From Alphaproteobacteria bacterium (GTDB lineage Bacteria; Pseudomonadota; Alphaproteobacteria; CAAGCB01; CAG-977): a DNA stretch of 64,000 nucleotides. Shown piece by piece: positions 37,197 through 45,257 of this stretch. Numbering within the stretch: position 1 is the stretch's first letter; the number at the start of each line of letters is the position of its first letter. The stretch covers positions 1-64,000 of the forward strand of contig JAKSVU010000003.1 of the NCBI GenBank assembly GCA_024413465.1, given 5' to 3'. The notes under the pieces were generated by a model. That model saw nothing but the letters and a program-made list of their open reading frames with translations. It made no database searches and was not told the DNA's origin. Both the position numbers and the translations under genes were made by a program.

Positions 37197-37221
37197 TGGG
37201 GGAGTAAAAACTCCCCTTGTT
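37197..37221 (+). terminator. terminator of the hydG operon
   Basis: GGGGAG-TAAAAA-CTCCCC followed by TTGTT, 7 bp after the hydG stop. Confidence 0.8.
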
Positions 37222-37260
37222 AATTTTAGAAACAATCTGGTCAGACTTTTAGATAATTGA

Positions 37261-37290
37261 AAATCCCCTTTTTTTTAAGGGGATTTTTCA
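37261..37290 (-). terminator. terminator for the small membrane-protein gene
   Basis: AAATCCCCTT and AAGGGGATTT form a perfect 10-bp stem around a T loop. On the minus strand a TTTTCAATT tract follows, downstream of the gene at 37320. Confidence 0.75.
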
Positions 37291-37319
37291 AAAATTCATT
37301 TCAATAAAATTTCTGGATT

Positions 37320-37511
37320 TTATATCCAATTCATATGGTGCTTTTCTTTGATTTTACGATCTATATAGTATTTATAAAGCATCAAGTCTCTGTATTTGCT
37401 GTTCAATCTTCTGTCTATTTCTTTCAAAATATTCAAGAACAACATATATGCACAAAGAATAAGCATTCCATCGACAATGAATAACACTATTTTATAAAAA
37501 TCAAAATCCAT
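37320..37511 (-). CDS. small single-pass membrane protein
   Basis: 63 residues beginning MDFDFYKIVLFIVDG. A hydrophobic stretch (YKIVLFIVDGMLILCAYMLFLNIL) spans about residues 6-30 and the rest is basic (RRLNSKYRDLMLYKYYIDRKIKEK), giving a membrane anchor with a positive cytoplasmic tail. A good AGGTGGG ribosome-binding site precedes the ATG and a terminator follows, so it is likely expressed. No family recognised. Confidence 0.6.
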   Translation of the reverse strand: MDFDFYKIVLFIVDGMLILCAYMLFLNILKEIDRRLNSKYRDLMLYKYYIDRKIKEKHHMNWI

Positions 37512-37916
37512 AGAAATCCCACCTTTTTTATCTTACATTTTATATATATCGATCCGATTCGCTTGTAAAGAACAATATACAAAAGATTGTGTTCAAATTT
37601 TGTTTACTAAACAAAATATAGCTCATTTTTGTTAATAAAATACTAAAAAATAGGGATTTTTTTGATTTTTATTCTCAAGAAAAAAATCAAATTTAAGTAC
37701 AATTTTATTTCTCTATTCGTATGCTTTTTAATTAAAAATTTTGTGTTGAAAAAAGGGAATATCCGCAAAAGCTGAAATTTGTGGGAGTGACGCCAAATTT
37801 GTTTCAAAATTGGTAAATACTAGGGGTGTTCTTAATTAAATAATTTGGTGTTTGTCTTTATTTATATATCACGATATACTTAATAAGATGAATAAGTTCT
37901 GTGGAAAAAGCCCTTG
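37512..37916. other. AT-rich gene-free stretch
   Basis: About 400 bases with no ORF, ribosome-binding site or clear hairpin that I can support. It contains long A and T runs; a more GC-rich island lies around 37750-37800. It separates the small membrane-protein gene from the decayed antiporter fragment. Confidence 0.6.
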
Positions 37917-38058
37917 ATGAAAAAAATAAATTACTCTTTTTTTATCTGTTGTACTATTAATTCTGGGAATATTATTCTTCGTTAATTCCTCCTATTTTAG
38001 CAATGGTTCTGGCTTTAATTACCAAAGAAGTCTATTTTTCACTTTTTTTTGAAATAAA
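37917..38058 (+). pseudogene. decayed N-terminal fragment of an NhaC-like Na+/H+ antiporter
   Basis: From the ATG at 37917 the frame runs MKKINYSFF, then a +1 shift gives SVVLLILGILFFVN, a membrane helix. A second shift near 37988 gives PPILAMVLALITKEVYFSLFF, which matches the first conserved block of NhaC-type antiporters (P-x-[IL]-A-x-x-x-A-L-x-x-[KR]-E). The remainder of the gene is gone: a terminator follows at once. A remnant with frameshifts and a large deletion is the simplest reading. Confidence 0.55.
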
Positions 38059-38093
38059 ATCACCGTTAGAATTTTCTAACGGTGATTGCTTTT
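38059..38093 (+). terminator. strong terminator after the decayed antiporter gene
   Basis: ATCACCGTTAG and CTAACGGTGAT form an 11-bp perfect stem around AATTTT, followed by TGCTTTT. Confidence 0.85.
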
Positions 38094-38123
38094 CAGGAGA
38101 AATTAAAAAGATCTGTTGGTGAA

Positions 38124-38267
38124 TTAAAAAGAAACGAACTGATATTTTACTGCTTTAATTTTTGATAATTTATCGTCTGTTTTGACTTTTGTAAATTTAG
38201 CATCTCTTAAAGCGATAAATTCTTCTTTTTTAGCAGTTTTATTTGATTGATTATCAGTTTGTTTCAT
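38124..38267 (-). CDS. small basic peptide under the ECF-type promoter (47 aa)
   Basis: A 47-residue ORF starting MKQTDNQSNKTAKKEEF and ending KIKAVKYQFVSF, strongly basic. It lacks the double-glycine leader of its relatives but is placed in the same group for three reasons. It is on the same strand with a similar size, it has an identical promoter class 37 bp upstream, and its basic aromatic end resembles the 19345 peptide. GGAGAAAAAA precedes the ATG. Function unknown. Confidence 0.6.
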   Translation of the reverse strand: MKQTDNQSNKTAKKEEFIALRDAKFTKVKTDDKLSKIKAVKYQFVSF

Positions 38268-38303
38268 TTTTTTCTCCGTTTGAATTTCTGTTTATACCCT
38301 AAT

Positions 38304-38328
38304 AACGAATGAGTTCGATTAAAGTTAC
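38304..38328 (-). promoter_or_regulatory. ECF-type promoter GTAAC-N16-CGTT
   Basis: On the minus strand GTAAC (38328-38324) and CGTT (38307-38304) lie 16 bases apart, inside TTTTTTGTAAC and ATTCGTTATT. Same element as at 19531, 44280 and 45820. It ends 37 bp before the peptide start. Confidence 0.7.
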
Positions 38329-38439
38329 AAAAAATCTTATATTTTTTTTGATTGATTAAATATTTTCTAAAAAATAATAGTAAATTTTCCCCAATGTGCT
38401 AGAATCTATCCTTGAAACAACGGAAAAAGGAGAAATAAA

Positions 38440-38955
38440 ATGGAATATATGGATGTCGTTAAAAATCGTTATTCATGTAAAATGTTCGATACGACAAAGC
38501 AAGTTAGTAAAGAACAATTGGATGCGATTTTAGAAGCAGGTCGTGTAGCTCCTACTGCTAAAAATAGTCAAGAACAACGCATCTACGTTGTTCAGACAGA
38601 AAGTGAAATCAAAAAATTTGATGCACTCACGCCTTGTCGTTATGGGGCTCCTACAGTTTTAATCATTGCCTTTGATAAAAACAATACTTTTACTTATCCA
38701 GGACAGAAATATGATTCAGGAATTGAAGATGCAACGATTGTTACAACGCAAATGGTTTTGGCTGCTACGGACGTTGGTGTGGATAGTTGCTGGGTAAACT
38801 TCTTTGATCCGGATAAAGTTTCAGAAGTTTTTAATTTGCCAGAAAATGAAGAAGTCGTGACATTGATTGCATTGGGATATGCTGAAAAAGATAGTTCACC
38901 ATTGCAAAATCATTTTAAACGCAAACCAATAGAAGAAACCGTCAGCTATTTATAA
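38440..38955 (+). CDS. nitroreductase family protein
   Basis: FMN-dependent NAD(P)H oxidoreductase family. 171 residues with the N-terminal RYSCKMFDTTKQVSKEQLDAILEAGRVAPTAKN pattern in two parts (R-x-S-x-R/K-x-F and APTAKNSQ) and the C-terminal ALGYAEKDSSP motif. Compact size fits the short nitroreductase group. AAGGAG precedes the start, and the GNAT gene follows by 9 bp. Physiological substrate unknown. Confidence 0.88.
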   Translation: MEYMDVVKNRYSCKMFDTTKQVSKEQLDAILEAGRVAPTAKNSQEQRIYVVQTESEIKKFDALTPCRYGAPTVLIIAFDKNNTFTYPGQKYDSGIEDATIVTTQMVLAATDVGVDSCWVNFFDPDKVSEVFNLPENEEVVTLIALGYAEKDSSPLQNHFKRKPIEETVSYL

Positions 38956-38964
38956 TAAATAGAG

Positions 38965-39426
38965 ATGATTGAAACAGAAAATTTAAGAATATATCCGGCA
39001 TCACAAGAGCAAATGGAAAGTTTTATTGCTTCACAGACTGATGAGGATTTAAAAATTGCTTATACTGAAATGTTGAATGGGTGTTTGCAAAATCCAAAGC
39101 AATGGAAATGGTATACAATTTGGATGATAGAGTTCAAAGATAAAACGCATATTGGTGAATTGTGTTTTAAAGGTCTGGATATTCATGGTGTGACGGAGAT
39201 CGGTTATGGAATTTTAGAAGAATATCAAGGAAAAGGGTATGCTACTGAAGCTGTGCGTGCTGTAACAAAGTGGGCATTAAATCAATCAGGTGTCATAGCA
39301 ATTGAGGCTGAAACTGAAGAAAATAATTTAGCTTCCCGAAAAGTTCTTGAAAAATGTGGATTTGTTTTAAATGGTAAAATGGGAGAAGAAGGACCTCGTT
39401 TTACCTTGGTTAAAAAAAGTATTTAA
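38965..39426 (+). CDS. GNAT-family N-acetyltransferase
   Basis: 153 residues of the RimJ/RimL type. Acetyl-CoA binding motif A is EIGYGILEEYQGKGYATEAVRAV (about 73-95) and motif B is ETEENNLASRKVLEKCGFV (about 115-133). Likely acetylates a small molecule or protein N-terminus; substrate not predictable. It follows the nitroreductase gene by 9 bp, so the pair is probably an operon. Confidence 0.88.
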   Translation: MIETENLRIYPASQEQMESFIASQTDEDLKIAYTEMLNGCLQNPKQWKWYTIWMIEFKDKTHIGELCFKGLDIHGVTEIGYGILEEYQGKGYATEAVRAVTKWALNQSGVIAIEAETEENNLASRKVLEKCGFVLNGKMGEEGPRFTLVKKSI

Positions 39427-39496
39427 AACTTTTTACACCATAAAATGTCAATATTGTATATTATTATAGTAAGTGTAGTTTTCTTTAGAAAATAGG

Positions 39497-39925
39497 TTAC
39501 TTTCCTAAGAAATTTTTCCAATCTTGTTCGTTGATAAGCAATTGTTTTGCGATGGCTTTTTTCCCTGATTGATATGAATAGACAACTTCAAAGTTTAAAT
39601 TGTTTGAATTACGGTTTAAAAATAGCTGATTAAGTTCATTTGCGTCTTTTTCAGGAATATAAAATCTGCATTGTTTTCCCCACCTTGCTTCTTTACAAAA
39701 ATCCTGTTTGGGACAACTGGATTTTGGGAATTGGGTGCAATCAACTTTATCCCAATCGATTTGATATTGGATATAATGGCCAGATAATAAATCACGAGGA
39801 TCATATCCCATAATTGGTAAAGTTAAATCTGTTCCGTTTTGACGCTGACAGGTTAAAAATAGACACCAACAAATTAAACAGAATAAGGGTGAAAACAAGG
39901 TGATATATAACGTTTTTTTATTCAT
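39497..39925 (-). CDS. GDYXXLXY-domain membrane-anchored protein
   Basis: 142 residues. The N-terminal hydrophobic segment (ITLFSPLFCLICWCLFLTC) is a membrane anchor. The motif PRDLLSGHYIQYQID (about 44-58) matches the GDYxxLxY family pattern (D/H-Y-x-x-L/Y). Five Cys follow, suggesting a periplasmic disulfide-rich domain. Its start overlaps the stop of the DUF2157 gene by 8 bp; these two families usually occur together. Confidence 0.72.
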   Translation of the reverse strand: MNKKTLYITLFSPLFCLICWCLFLTCQRQNGTDLTLPIMGYDPRDLLSGHYIQYQIDWDKVDCTQFPKSSCPKQDFCKEARWGKQCRFYIPEKDANELNQLFLNRNSNNLNFEVVYSYQSGKKAIAKQLLINEQDWKNFLGK

Positions 39926-40862
39926 TTGAAAAATCCATATTTTTAATCAATTTATTTGTTCTTTTTAAACCGAAAATCATCAGCAAAATGAAAAGGCCTC
40001 CGAATACAAATCCAAATCCGGATATTAAAAGATTGCCAAATCTTGTTGCAAATAACAAGAAGATATACATTTCTACAGCAAACGCATTTCTTTTAAATAA
40101 AATGACGTTTTGATTTTTAACAGCATAAAAAGTCATCAAACCAAACCATAAAAAAGAAAAAACATAAATTAAAAATGGAGTATGATTAGAACAGGAAAAA
40201 TTAAAAATAATTATGTATGCAACAAATATAGATAAGAAGGAAAATGCTTTTGGTAAGGTAATTTTATGAGGAATAATCGCATCTAATTTCTTACCGGCAT
40301 AACTAAGTGCTGATAAAACGAGAACAGCACAACACATACATTGATATTCATCCAAATATTTGAACAAAAAATCAAACCAATCAAGATTGAATAAGCTGAA
40401 AAATAAACAAAGCCAGCTCAAATTGAAAAAGAAAGATTTGCTGAGTAAAACAAAGGGAAGGCCTAATATAGACCATCCCAAAGCAAAAGATTGCCATCCT
40501 CCGTCAAGATTAAAAGTTTGTCCAATTAAGCCAATCGTTGCTCCAATCATTAAAAAAGAGAGAATTGAGAAAAATTCTTGCAAAGATTTTTTATGATGGT
40601 TGATTGCCCAAATTATTCCATAGGTAGAACCACCCAAAAGAGCAAAATCTCCAACGATTTTTATTCCTGTTGGTAAAACTTCCCAATTTGCTGCGACAAT
40701 CAGACAAAAACCTAACCCAATCAATAATCCGGCAATCATATAGGCGATTTTCCAAAACTTTTTCGAATTATGAGTTTTTTCATATTCCAATATCTGAATT
40801 GCTTGATTTTCTGTAATGATTTGATTTTCAATCCATTTTGAAATTTTATTGGATAACAACAT
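39918..40862 (-). CDS. DUF2157-type integral membrane protein
   Basis: 314 residues. An N-terminal helical segment (KISKWIENQIITENQAIQILEYEK) typical of DUF2157 is followed by about eight to nine membrane helices (for example IAYMIAGLLIGLGFCLIVAAN and GFGFVFGGLFILLMIFGL). Function unknown for the family. It overlaps the GDYXXLXY gene and lies 27 bp downstream of argH on the same strand. Confidence 0.8.
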   Translation of the reverse strand: MLLSNKISKWIENQIITENQAIQILEYEKTHNSKKFWKIAYMIAGLLIGLGFCLIVAANWEVLPTGIKIVGDFALLGGSTYGIIWAINHHKKSLQEFFSILSFLMIGATIGLIGQTFNLDGGWQSFALGWSILGLPFVLLSKSFFFNLSWLCLFFSLFNLDWFDFLFKYLDEYQCMCCAVLVLSALSYAGKKLDAIIPHKITLPKAFSFLSIFVAYIIIFNFSCSNHTPFLIYVFSFLWFGLMTFYAVKNQNVILFKRNAFAVEMYIFLLFATRFGNLLISGFGFVFGGLFILLMIFGLKRTNKLIKNMDFSNE

Positions 40863-40889
40863 TTTTTCCTACTCAATTAAAGTCTAATT

Positions 40890-42278
40890 TTAACTCTTTT
40901 TATTTTCACTTACCCATTTTTCATTGATTGAAATGACTGCTTTGACAGCATCGGGAGCGCAACCACCCAAAGAATTTTTAGATTTAAGGGAGGACATTGG
41001 TGTAATTTTATCAAAAATATCCAAATCAAAATCTGCGTAAAATTCTTTGAATTGTTCAAGGGATAATTCATTTAACGTCAGATGGTGTTCTTCACAAAAT
41101 TTAACGAGATTTCCAGAAATTTGATGGGCTTCTCGGAAAGGAACACCTTTATTTGCTAAATAATCAGCAACGTCAGTTGCATTTAAAAAACCTTTATTGA
41201 CGGCATTTAACATATTTTCCTTGTTATATTTCAACGTTTCAAGCATAGGGATTAAAACGCTTAAACAGTCTTTTACGGTTTTAATGGCATCAAATACAGG
41301 TTCTTTGTCTTCTTGCATATCTTTGTTATAAGCAAGAGGCAAAGATTTCATTGTTGTAAGAAGTGAAAGTAAAGAACCATATACGCGCCCACTTTTCCCG
41401 CGTATCAATTCGAACATATCGGGATTTTTCTTTTGGGGCATAATTGAACTGCCTGTTGAAAATCTGTCATCAACTTCGATAAACTTAAATTCAAAACTTG
41501 CCCATAAAATCATTTCTTCACTAAATCTTGAAAGGTGAAGCATAATCATTGATAAGTCAGACAGAGATTCAATGACGAAATCTCTGTCTGATACGCAATC
41601 CATTGAATTTAAACCGACTGATGGGAAATGGAGAATTTCAGCAGTTTTAGTTCTGTCTATGTTGTGGGGAGTTCCTGCCAAAGCACAAGCCCCTAACGGT
41701 AAAATAGTCACTCTTTTTTTGCAGTCAGAAAGTCTTTCAAAATCCCGTTTAAACATTTCAACGTAGGCACCAAAGTAATGAGCGAGTGTCACTATTTGAG
41801 CGCGTTGCATATGCGTATATCCAGGCATAATCGTTTCTGTATTTTCTTTTTGAATTTTGATAAAAGTTTCAATCAATTGTAAAAGTTTGTTTTGAATTTT
41901 ATCAATTTCTTCAGAAATAAATAACCTTAAATCAAGAGCAACCTGATCGTTTCGGCTTCGAGCAGTGTGAAGTTTTTTACCGACTTCGCCAATTTTTTCA
42001 ACCAAAAATTTTTCAATATTCGTATGAATATCTTCAAAATCTGGGTTGAATACTAATTTGCCGGTTTCAATTTCAGCTTTAATTTCATTCAAGGCCGTTG
42101 TAATTTTTTCGACTTCTGTTTCAGTCAAAATTTTTTGACATCCCAACATTTTTACGTGAGCTAAACTGCCCTGTATATCTTGGCTGTACAATTTACAATC
42201 AAATTCAAGTGAAGAATTAAAAGCCTTTGCTATTTCATCTTGAGATTTGGAAAATCTCGATCCCCACAACTGTTGCAT
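40890..42278 (-). CDS. argH: argininosuccinate lyase ArgH
   Basis: Last step of arginine synthesis: argininosuccinate to arginine and fumarate. Fumarase/aspartase superfamily signature GSSIMPQKKNPD is at about residues 274-285, with TARSRNDQVALDLRLF (about 104-119) and MPGYTHMQRAQ (about 151-161). Length 462 is standard. It sits 12 bp after argG in an operon that appears to be under attenuation control. Confidence 0.96.
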   Translation of the reverse strand: MQQLWGSRFSKSQDEIAKAFNSSLEFDCKLYSQDIQGSLAHVKMLGCQKILTETEVEKITTALNEIKAEIETGKLVFNPDFEDIHTNIEKFLVEKIGEVGKKLHTARSRNDQVALDLRLFISEEIDKIQNKLLQLIETFIKIQKENTETIMPGYTHMQRAQIVTLAHYFGAYVEMFKRDFERLSDCKKRVTILPLGACALAGTPHNIDRTKTAEILHFPSVGLNSMDCVSDRDFVIESLSDLSMIMLHLSRFSEEMILWASFEFKFIEVDDRFSTGSSIMPQKKNPDMFELIRGKSGRVYGSLLSLLTTMKSLPLAYNKDMQEDKEPVFDAIKTVKDCLSVLIPMLETLKYNKENMLNAVNKGFLNATDVADYLANKGVPFREAHQISGNLVKFCEEHHLTLNELSLEQFKEFYADFDLDIFDKITPMSSLKSKNSLGGCAPDAVKAVISINEKWVSENKKS

Positions 42279-42290
42279 TTATCTTCCTTT

Positions 42291-43505
42291 CTATTTTTTG
42301 CTATTTGCTTTTTTGACGAGAGCATTCACTTTTAAAGGTAAGCCAAAAAGATTGATAAATCCTTCTGCATCTTTATGGTTATATAATTCACCAGTTGTGA
42401 AACTTGCCAAATTTTCGTTATACAAAGAATACGGAGAAGTAGAACCTGCGGAAATAATATTTCCTTTGTATAGTTTTAATTTAACTTTTCCAGTAACTGT
42501 TTTTTGGGTATTTTCAACAAAAGCAACAAGTGATTCAAATAATGGAGTAAACCATTCACCTGAATAAACCAGTTCTGAAAATTTAATAGCAACAATACTC
42601 TTGAAAGATTGTGTTTGTTTATCCAAGCATAAATGTTCCAATTCTTTGTGAGCAGCATATAAAATTGTTCCACCCGGTGTTTCGTAAACGCCTCTTGATT
42701 TCATACCGACAACTCTGTTTTCGACTAAATCGATAATCCCAATTCCATTTTCACCACCAATTTTGTTAAGCGTTTTTACTATTGTGGCTGGACTCATTTT
42801 TTCATCATTAATTGCAACAGGATTTCCTTGTTCGAAATCTATTTCAACGTAGGTAGGTTTATCCGGTGCGTTTTCTGGAGTTACAGATAAATGTAAAAGT
42901 TTATCATAGTTTGGTTCCAAAGCTGGATTTTCAAGTTCCAATCCTTCGTGGCTTAAATGCCATAAATTTCTGTCTCTTGAATAAGAGTCTCCTTTTTTCA
43001 TTGGAACTTCAATTCCTCTTTTTTCAAGATATTCAATTTCATCTTCTCTGGATTTGATATCCCATATTCTCCATGGAGCAATAATTTTTAATTCTGGAGC
43101 TAACGCTTTAATTCCTAATTCAAATCTGACTTGATCGTTTCCTTTTCCCGTTGCTCCGTGACAAATTGCAACAGCTCCTTCTTTTTGTGCAATTTCAACG
43201 AGCTTTTTAGCAATAAGAGGTCTAGCAATACTTGTTCCAAGTAAGTATTTCCCTTCATAAACTGCATCAGCTTTTAAGGTTGGGTAAACGTAGTCTTTGA
43301 CAAATTCTTCTTCACATTGAACTAAATAATATTTGCTGGCACCTGTTTTTAAAGATTTTTCTTCTAATCCATTTGTTTCAGTTCCTTGACCGACGTCAAC
43401 ACAAGCGGCGATAACTTCGTAATCATAGTTTTCTTTTAACCAAGGTATAATAACTGTTGTGTCTAATCCACCTGAGTATGCTAATACAACTTTTTCTTTC
43501 ATCAT
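42291..43505 (-). CDS. argG: argininosuccinate synthase ArgG
   Basis: Condenses citrulline and aspartate with ATP. The N-terminal [16 protein letters not shown] (about 8-23) is the ATP-binding signature, followed by [21 protein letters not shown] (about 113-125) and [14 protein letters not shown]. Length 404 is typical. A double ATG begins the gene; the second (43502) is better spaced from GGGAG. Upstream lie a leader peptide with adjacent Arg codons and a terminator that can be replaced by an antiterminator. Confidence 0.96.
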   Translation of the reverse strand: MMKEKVVLAYSGGLDTTVIIPWLKENYDYEVIAACVDVGQGTETNGLEEKSLKTGASKYYLVQCEEEFVKDYVYPTLKADAVYEGKYLLGTSIARPLIAKKLVEIAQKEGAVAICHGATGKGNDQVRFELGIKALAPELKIIAPWRIWDIKSREDEIEYLEKRGIEVPMKKGDSYSRDRNLWHLSHEGLELENPALEPNYDKLLHLSVTPENAPDKPTYVEIDFEQGNPVAINDEKMSPATIVKTLNKIGGENGIGIIDLVENRVVGMKSRGVYETPGGTILYAAHKELEHLCLDKQTQSFKSIVAIKFSELVYSGEWFTPLFESLVAFVENTQKTVTGKVKLKLYKGNIISAGSTSPYSLYNENLASFTTGELYNHKDAEGFINLFGLPLKVNALVKKANSKK

Positions 43506-43522
43506 TTTTCTCCCATTTTAAA

Positions 43523-43559
43523 TAAAAAAAGCTTTATTCCGAAGGCGACGGAATAAAGC
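43523..43559 (-). terminator. attenuator terminator in the argG leader
   Basis: On the minus strand GCTTTATTCCG (43559-43549) and CGGAATAAAGC (43541-43531) form an 11-bp stem with loop TCGCCTT, followed by seven T, 25 bp before argG. Bases 43554-43547 (ATTCCGTC), spanning the 5' arm and loop, can instead pair with GACGGAGT at 43608-43601, which would break this terminator. Confidence 0.85.
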
Positions 43560-43606
43560 ATCTTTACAATAAATATTAGAAATCTATTTAAATACACAAA
43601 ACTCCG

Positions 43607-43675
43607 TCATAGACAAAAGCTACGTCGAATTAAGTTTTTTGCAGAATATTCAAATACAATTTCAAATTTTTTCAT
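43607..43675 (-). CDS. candidate argGH leader peptide with tandem Arg codons (22 aa)
   Basis: A 22-codon ORF starting MKKFEIVFEYS and ending LIRRSFCL. Arg codons 17-18 (CGA CGT) lie 12 bases before the stop codon, and the stop codon overlaps the antiterminator strand GACGGAGT. A stalled ribosome at the Arg codons would leave that strand free; a ribosome at the stop would cover it. No Shine-Dalgarno sequence is seen, and the predicted transcription start is only a few bases upstream, so it may be read leaderless. Regulatory rather than functional as a peptide (inference). Confidence 0.7.
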   Translation of the reverse strand: MKKFEIVFEYSAKNLIRRSFCL

Positions 43676-43684
43676 AGTAAAGCT

Positions 43685-43712
43685 AGTATATCTGGTTATT
43701 AAGTTTTGTCAA
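43685..43712 (-). promoter_or_regulatory. sigma-70-type promoter of argG-argH
   Basis: TTGACA (43712-43707) and TATACT (43690-43685) on the minus strand, 16 bases apart. The start of transcription would fall around 43678, only a few bases from the leader-peptide ATG at 43675. Confidence 0.82.
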
Positions 43713-43755
43713 CAACTGTTTTGTTTGTTTATGGGAGTTCTTCTTGTGAAAAATA

Positions 43756-43935
43756 TCATTGTAAAAGTTTTAATACGCCTTGATCCTGTTGATTAGCTTG
43801 TGCAAGCATAGCTTGAGTGGTTTGTTGAAAAATATCGTTTTTCGTTAATCCATTTTCCCCACCAACAATGTCTTCTAATTCATTATCGGTGAGTTCTGTG
43901 ATTTTATTGTCTTCTTTTTCTAATTTTTCAGTCAT
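43756..43935 (-). CDS. double-glycine leader peptide with flagellin-like C-terminus (59 aa)
   Basis: Residues 1-26 form an acidic leader ending ITELTDNELEDIVGG, the pattern of peptides cleaved after GG by C39-peptidase transporters. The remaining 33 residues end TTQAMLAQANQQDQGVLKLL plus a final Q. This closely resembles the C-terminal D0 helix of flagellins (QQAGTAMLAQANQ, then V-L-S-L-L). The gene starts 22 bp after its paralogue at 43958 and shares its promoter. Role unknown; mimicry of flagellin or binding to a flagellin chaperone is inference. Confidence 0.72.
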   Translation of the reverse strand: MTEKLEKEDNKITELTDNELEDIVGGENGLTKNDIFQQTTQAMLAQANQQDQGVLKLLQ

Positions 43936-43957
43936 GCGTTTTATCCTGTCAATAAAG

Positions 43958-44239
43958 TCATTGTAAAAGGCCTAATGTATTTGCCGCATTTGAGTTTTCT
44001 TGTGCAAGCATAGCTTGAGCAGCTTGTTGAAGTAAATTTTGTTTTGCTAATATCATCGCTTGGTTAGCAGCTAAATCAGCACTAGATGGAATTTGTGCTT
44101 CTGTCCCATTGGGGAATGATTGTGCTGAACAAACACAGGTTGTTCCACCGACAACATCATTTAATTCATTATCAGTGAGTTCTGTGTCTTCATTGTCAGT
44201 CTTTATTTTTTCAGCAATGCTTTGCTCCGTTATTTTCAT
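43958..44239 (-). CDS. double-glycine leader peptide with flagellin-like C-terminus (93 aa)
   Basis: A leader ending TELTDNELNDVVGG (about residues 19-32) is followed by a 61-residue mature part starting TTCVCSAQSF, with a C-x-C pair. It ends in an Ala/Gln-rich helix (LLQQAAQAMLAQENSN, then TLGLLQ) that matches the flagellin C-terminal D0 segment and the 43756 paralogue. The start at 44239 is chosen because the ribosome-binding site TGGAGAATTGCT is identical to that of the 19345 peptide; an ATG at 44272 lacks one. ECF-type promoter 41 bp upstream. Confidence 0.75.
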   Translation of the reverse strand: MKITEQSIAEKIKTDNEDTELTDNELNDVVGGTTCVCSAQSFPNGTEAQIPSSADLAANQAMILAKQNLLQQAAQAMLAQENSNAANTLGLLQ

Positions 44240-44279
44240 AGCAATTCTCCATAAAAAACTAGTAGCTCTCACTTAATAT

Positions 44280-44304
44280 AACGGATAAGTTTAAAATAAG
44301 TTAC
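44280..44304 (-). promoter_or_regulatory. ECF-type promoter GTAAC-N16-CGTT
   Basis: GTAAC (44304-44300) and CGTT (44283-44280) on the minus strand, 16 bases apart, in the context ATTTGTAAC and TATCCGTTATA. It drives the two flagellin-like peptides. Confidence 0.72.
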
Positions 44305-44445
44305 AAATTTTTTTTGCATTTTTAAAAATATGTTTAAATGCTTATATGACGTGAATTGTCGGTTTAATATCGTATTCTTTTTATAGCAGTTGAGAATAGG
44401 AGATTTTTAATTACAAAAGTTATTGATACGATAAAGGAAATAGAT

Positions 44446-44829
44446 ATGAATAAAAAGGCTGTTATGTTGAAGCGTATGAAAGAAATGGAATATGTTGCGT
44501 ATTTGTTTACTCCCGATGAAATGATCGAGTTGTTATTACTTCCATCCGTTGGACCTAAAACGAAGAAATATGATCGTTTGTCAGAAGAATATAGTCAAGC
44601 GATTGATGATACGTGGATGATTTATCATTTTTTACATTGTCGGGATGAGCCCAATTTTTTGGATAATGAAAATGCTCAAAGGGGGCATGAAGTGTATTTG
44701 AAAAATTGTAAAGATCGAGGATTAGATCCAAATATTCCGTTTTCTCCAGCAGAAATGGATGAAATTATGAGAAATCGTATCCGATTAAATGCAATGTTAG
44801 GGTACAGATTAGATGATCTATATACTTAA
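44446..44829 (+). CDS. hypothetical protein, 127 aa
   Basis: Soluble, no signal peptide. The sequence starts NKKAVMLKRMKEMEYVAYLF and contains TPDEMIELLLLPSVGPKTKKY and two Cys (HFLHCRDE and LKNCKDRG). I recognise no family. An AAAGGAAA site precedes the ATG. It uses TAT GTT and similar codon pairs unlike the native genes, so it may be acquired. It is divergent from the flagellin-like peptide operon. Confidence 0.6.
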   Translation: MNKKAVMLKRMKEMEYVAYLFTPDEMIELLLLPSVGPKTKKYDRLSEEYSQAIDDTWMIYHFLHCRDEPNFLDNENAQRGHEVYLKNCKDRGLDPNIPFSPAEMDEIMRNRIRLNAMLGYRLDDLYT

Positions 44830-44870
44830 TTGTAAGGGGACTATTCCATAAAAAAATAGGAGATTTAAAA

Positions 44871-45203
44871 ATGAAAAAGATGAGTATGAATATAAATATA
44901 GACCAAGCAAAGTACTTTGATGATATATTAATTATTATTTTAGCTAATGCTTTAAAATATAAATTAAGAAACGATGATATTACTCACGACATCACGGTTA
45001 ATTTTAAGAACGTATTAAAAGCATTATTTAATATTGAATGCGTAGATAACCTTGAAATGAATGGTAAACAATATAATTTAGAAAATATAGATGAATTTGA
45101 AAAAGCCTTAAAAGAAAAGGGAATTGAAGATTGTTTTTCAATCAATCAAAACCCAAAAGAAACGCTTAATATGTTTAAAAAAATTACGAGTATGAAGTTG
45201 TGA
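44871..45203 (+). CDS. hypothetical protein, 110 aa
   Basis: A small soluble protein starting KKMSMNINIDQAKYFDDILI, predicted mostly helical, with a hydrophobic segment (ILIIILANALKYKL) near residue 20 that is probably an amphipathic helix. No family recognised. AGGAG precedes the ATG. It lies 41 bp after the 127-aa gene on the same strand, possibly cotranscribed. Confidence 0.6.
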   Translation: MKKMSMNINIDQAKYFDDILIIILANALKYKLRNDDITHDITVNFKNVLKALFNIECVDNLEMNGKQYNLENIDEFEKALKEKGIEDCFSINQNPKETLNMFKKITSMKL

Positions 45204-45257
45204 GACATTATATTTATATTCTAGTTAGTCGTATAAAGTTGTTTTCCATTAATATAA

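Noticed and set aside
37740-37800. possible coding fragment on the minus strand (short frame with GVTPTNF)
   Set aside because: Only about 20 codons, no start or ribosome-binding site, and no family match that I can support.
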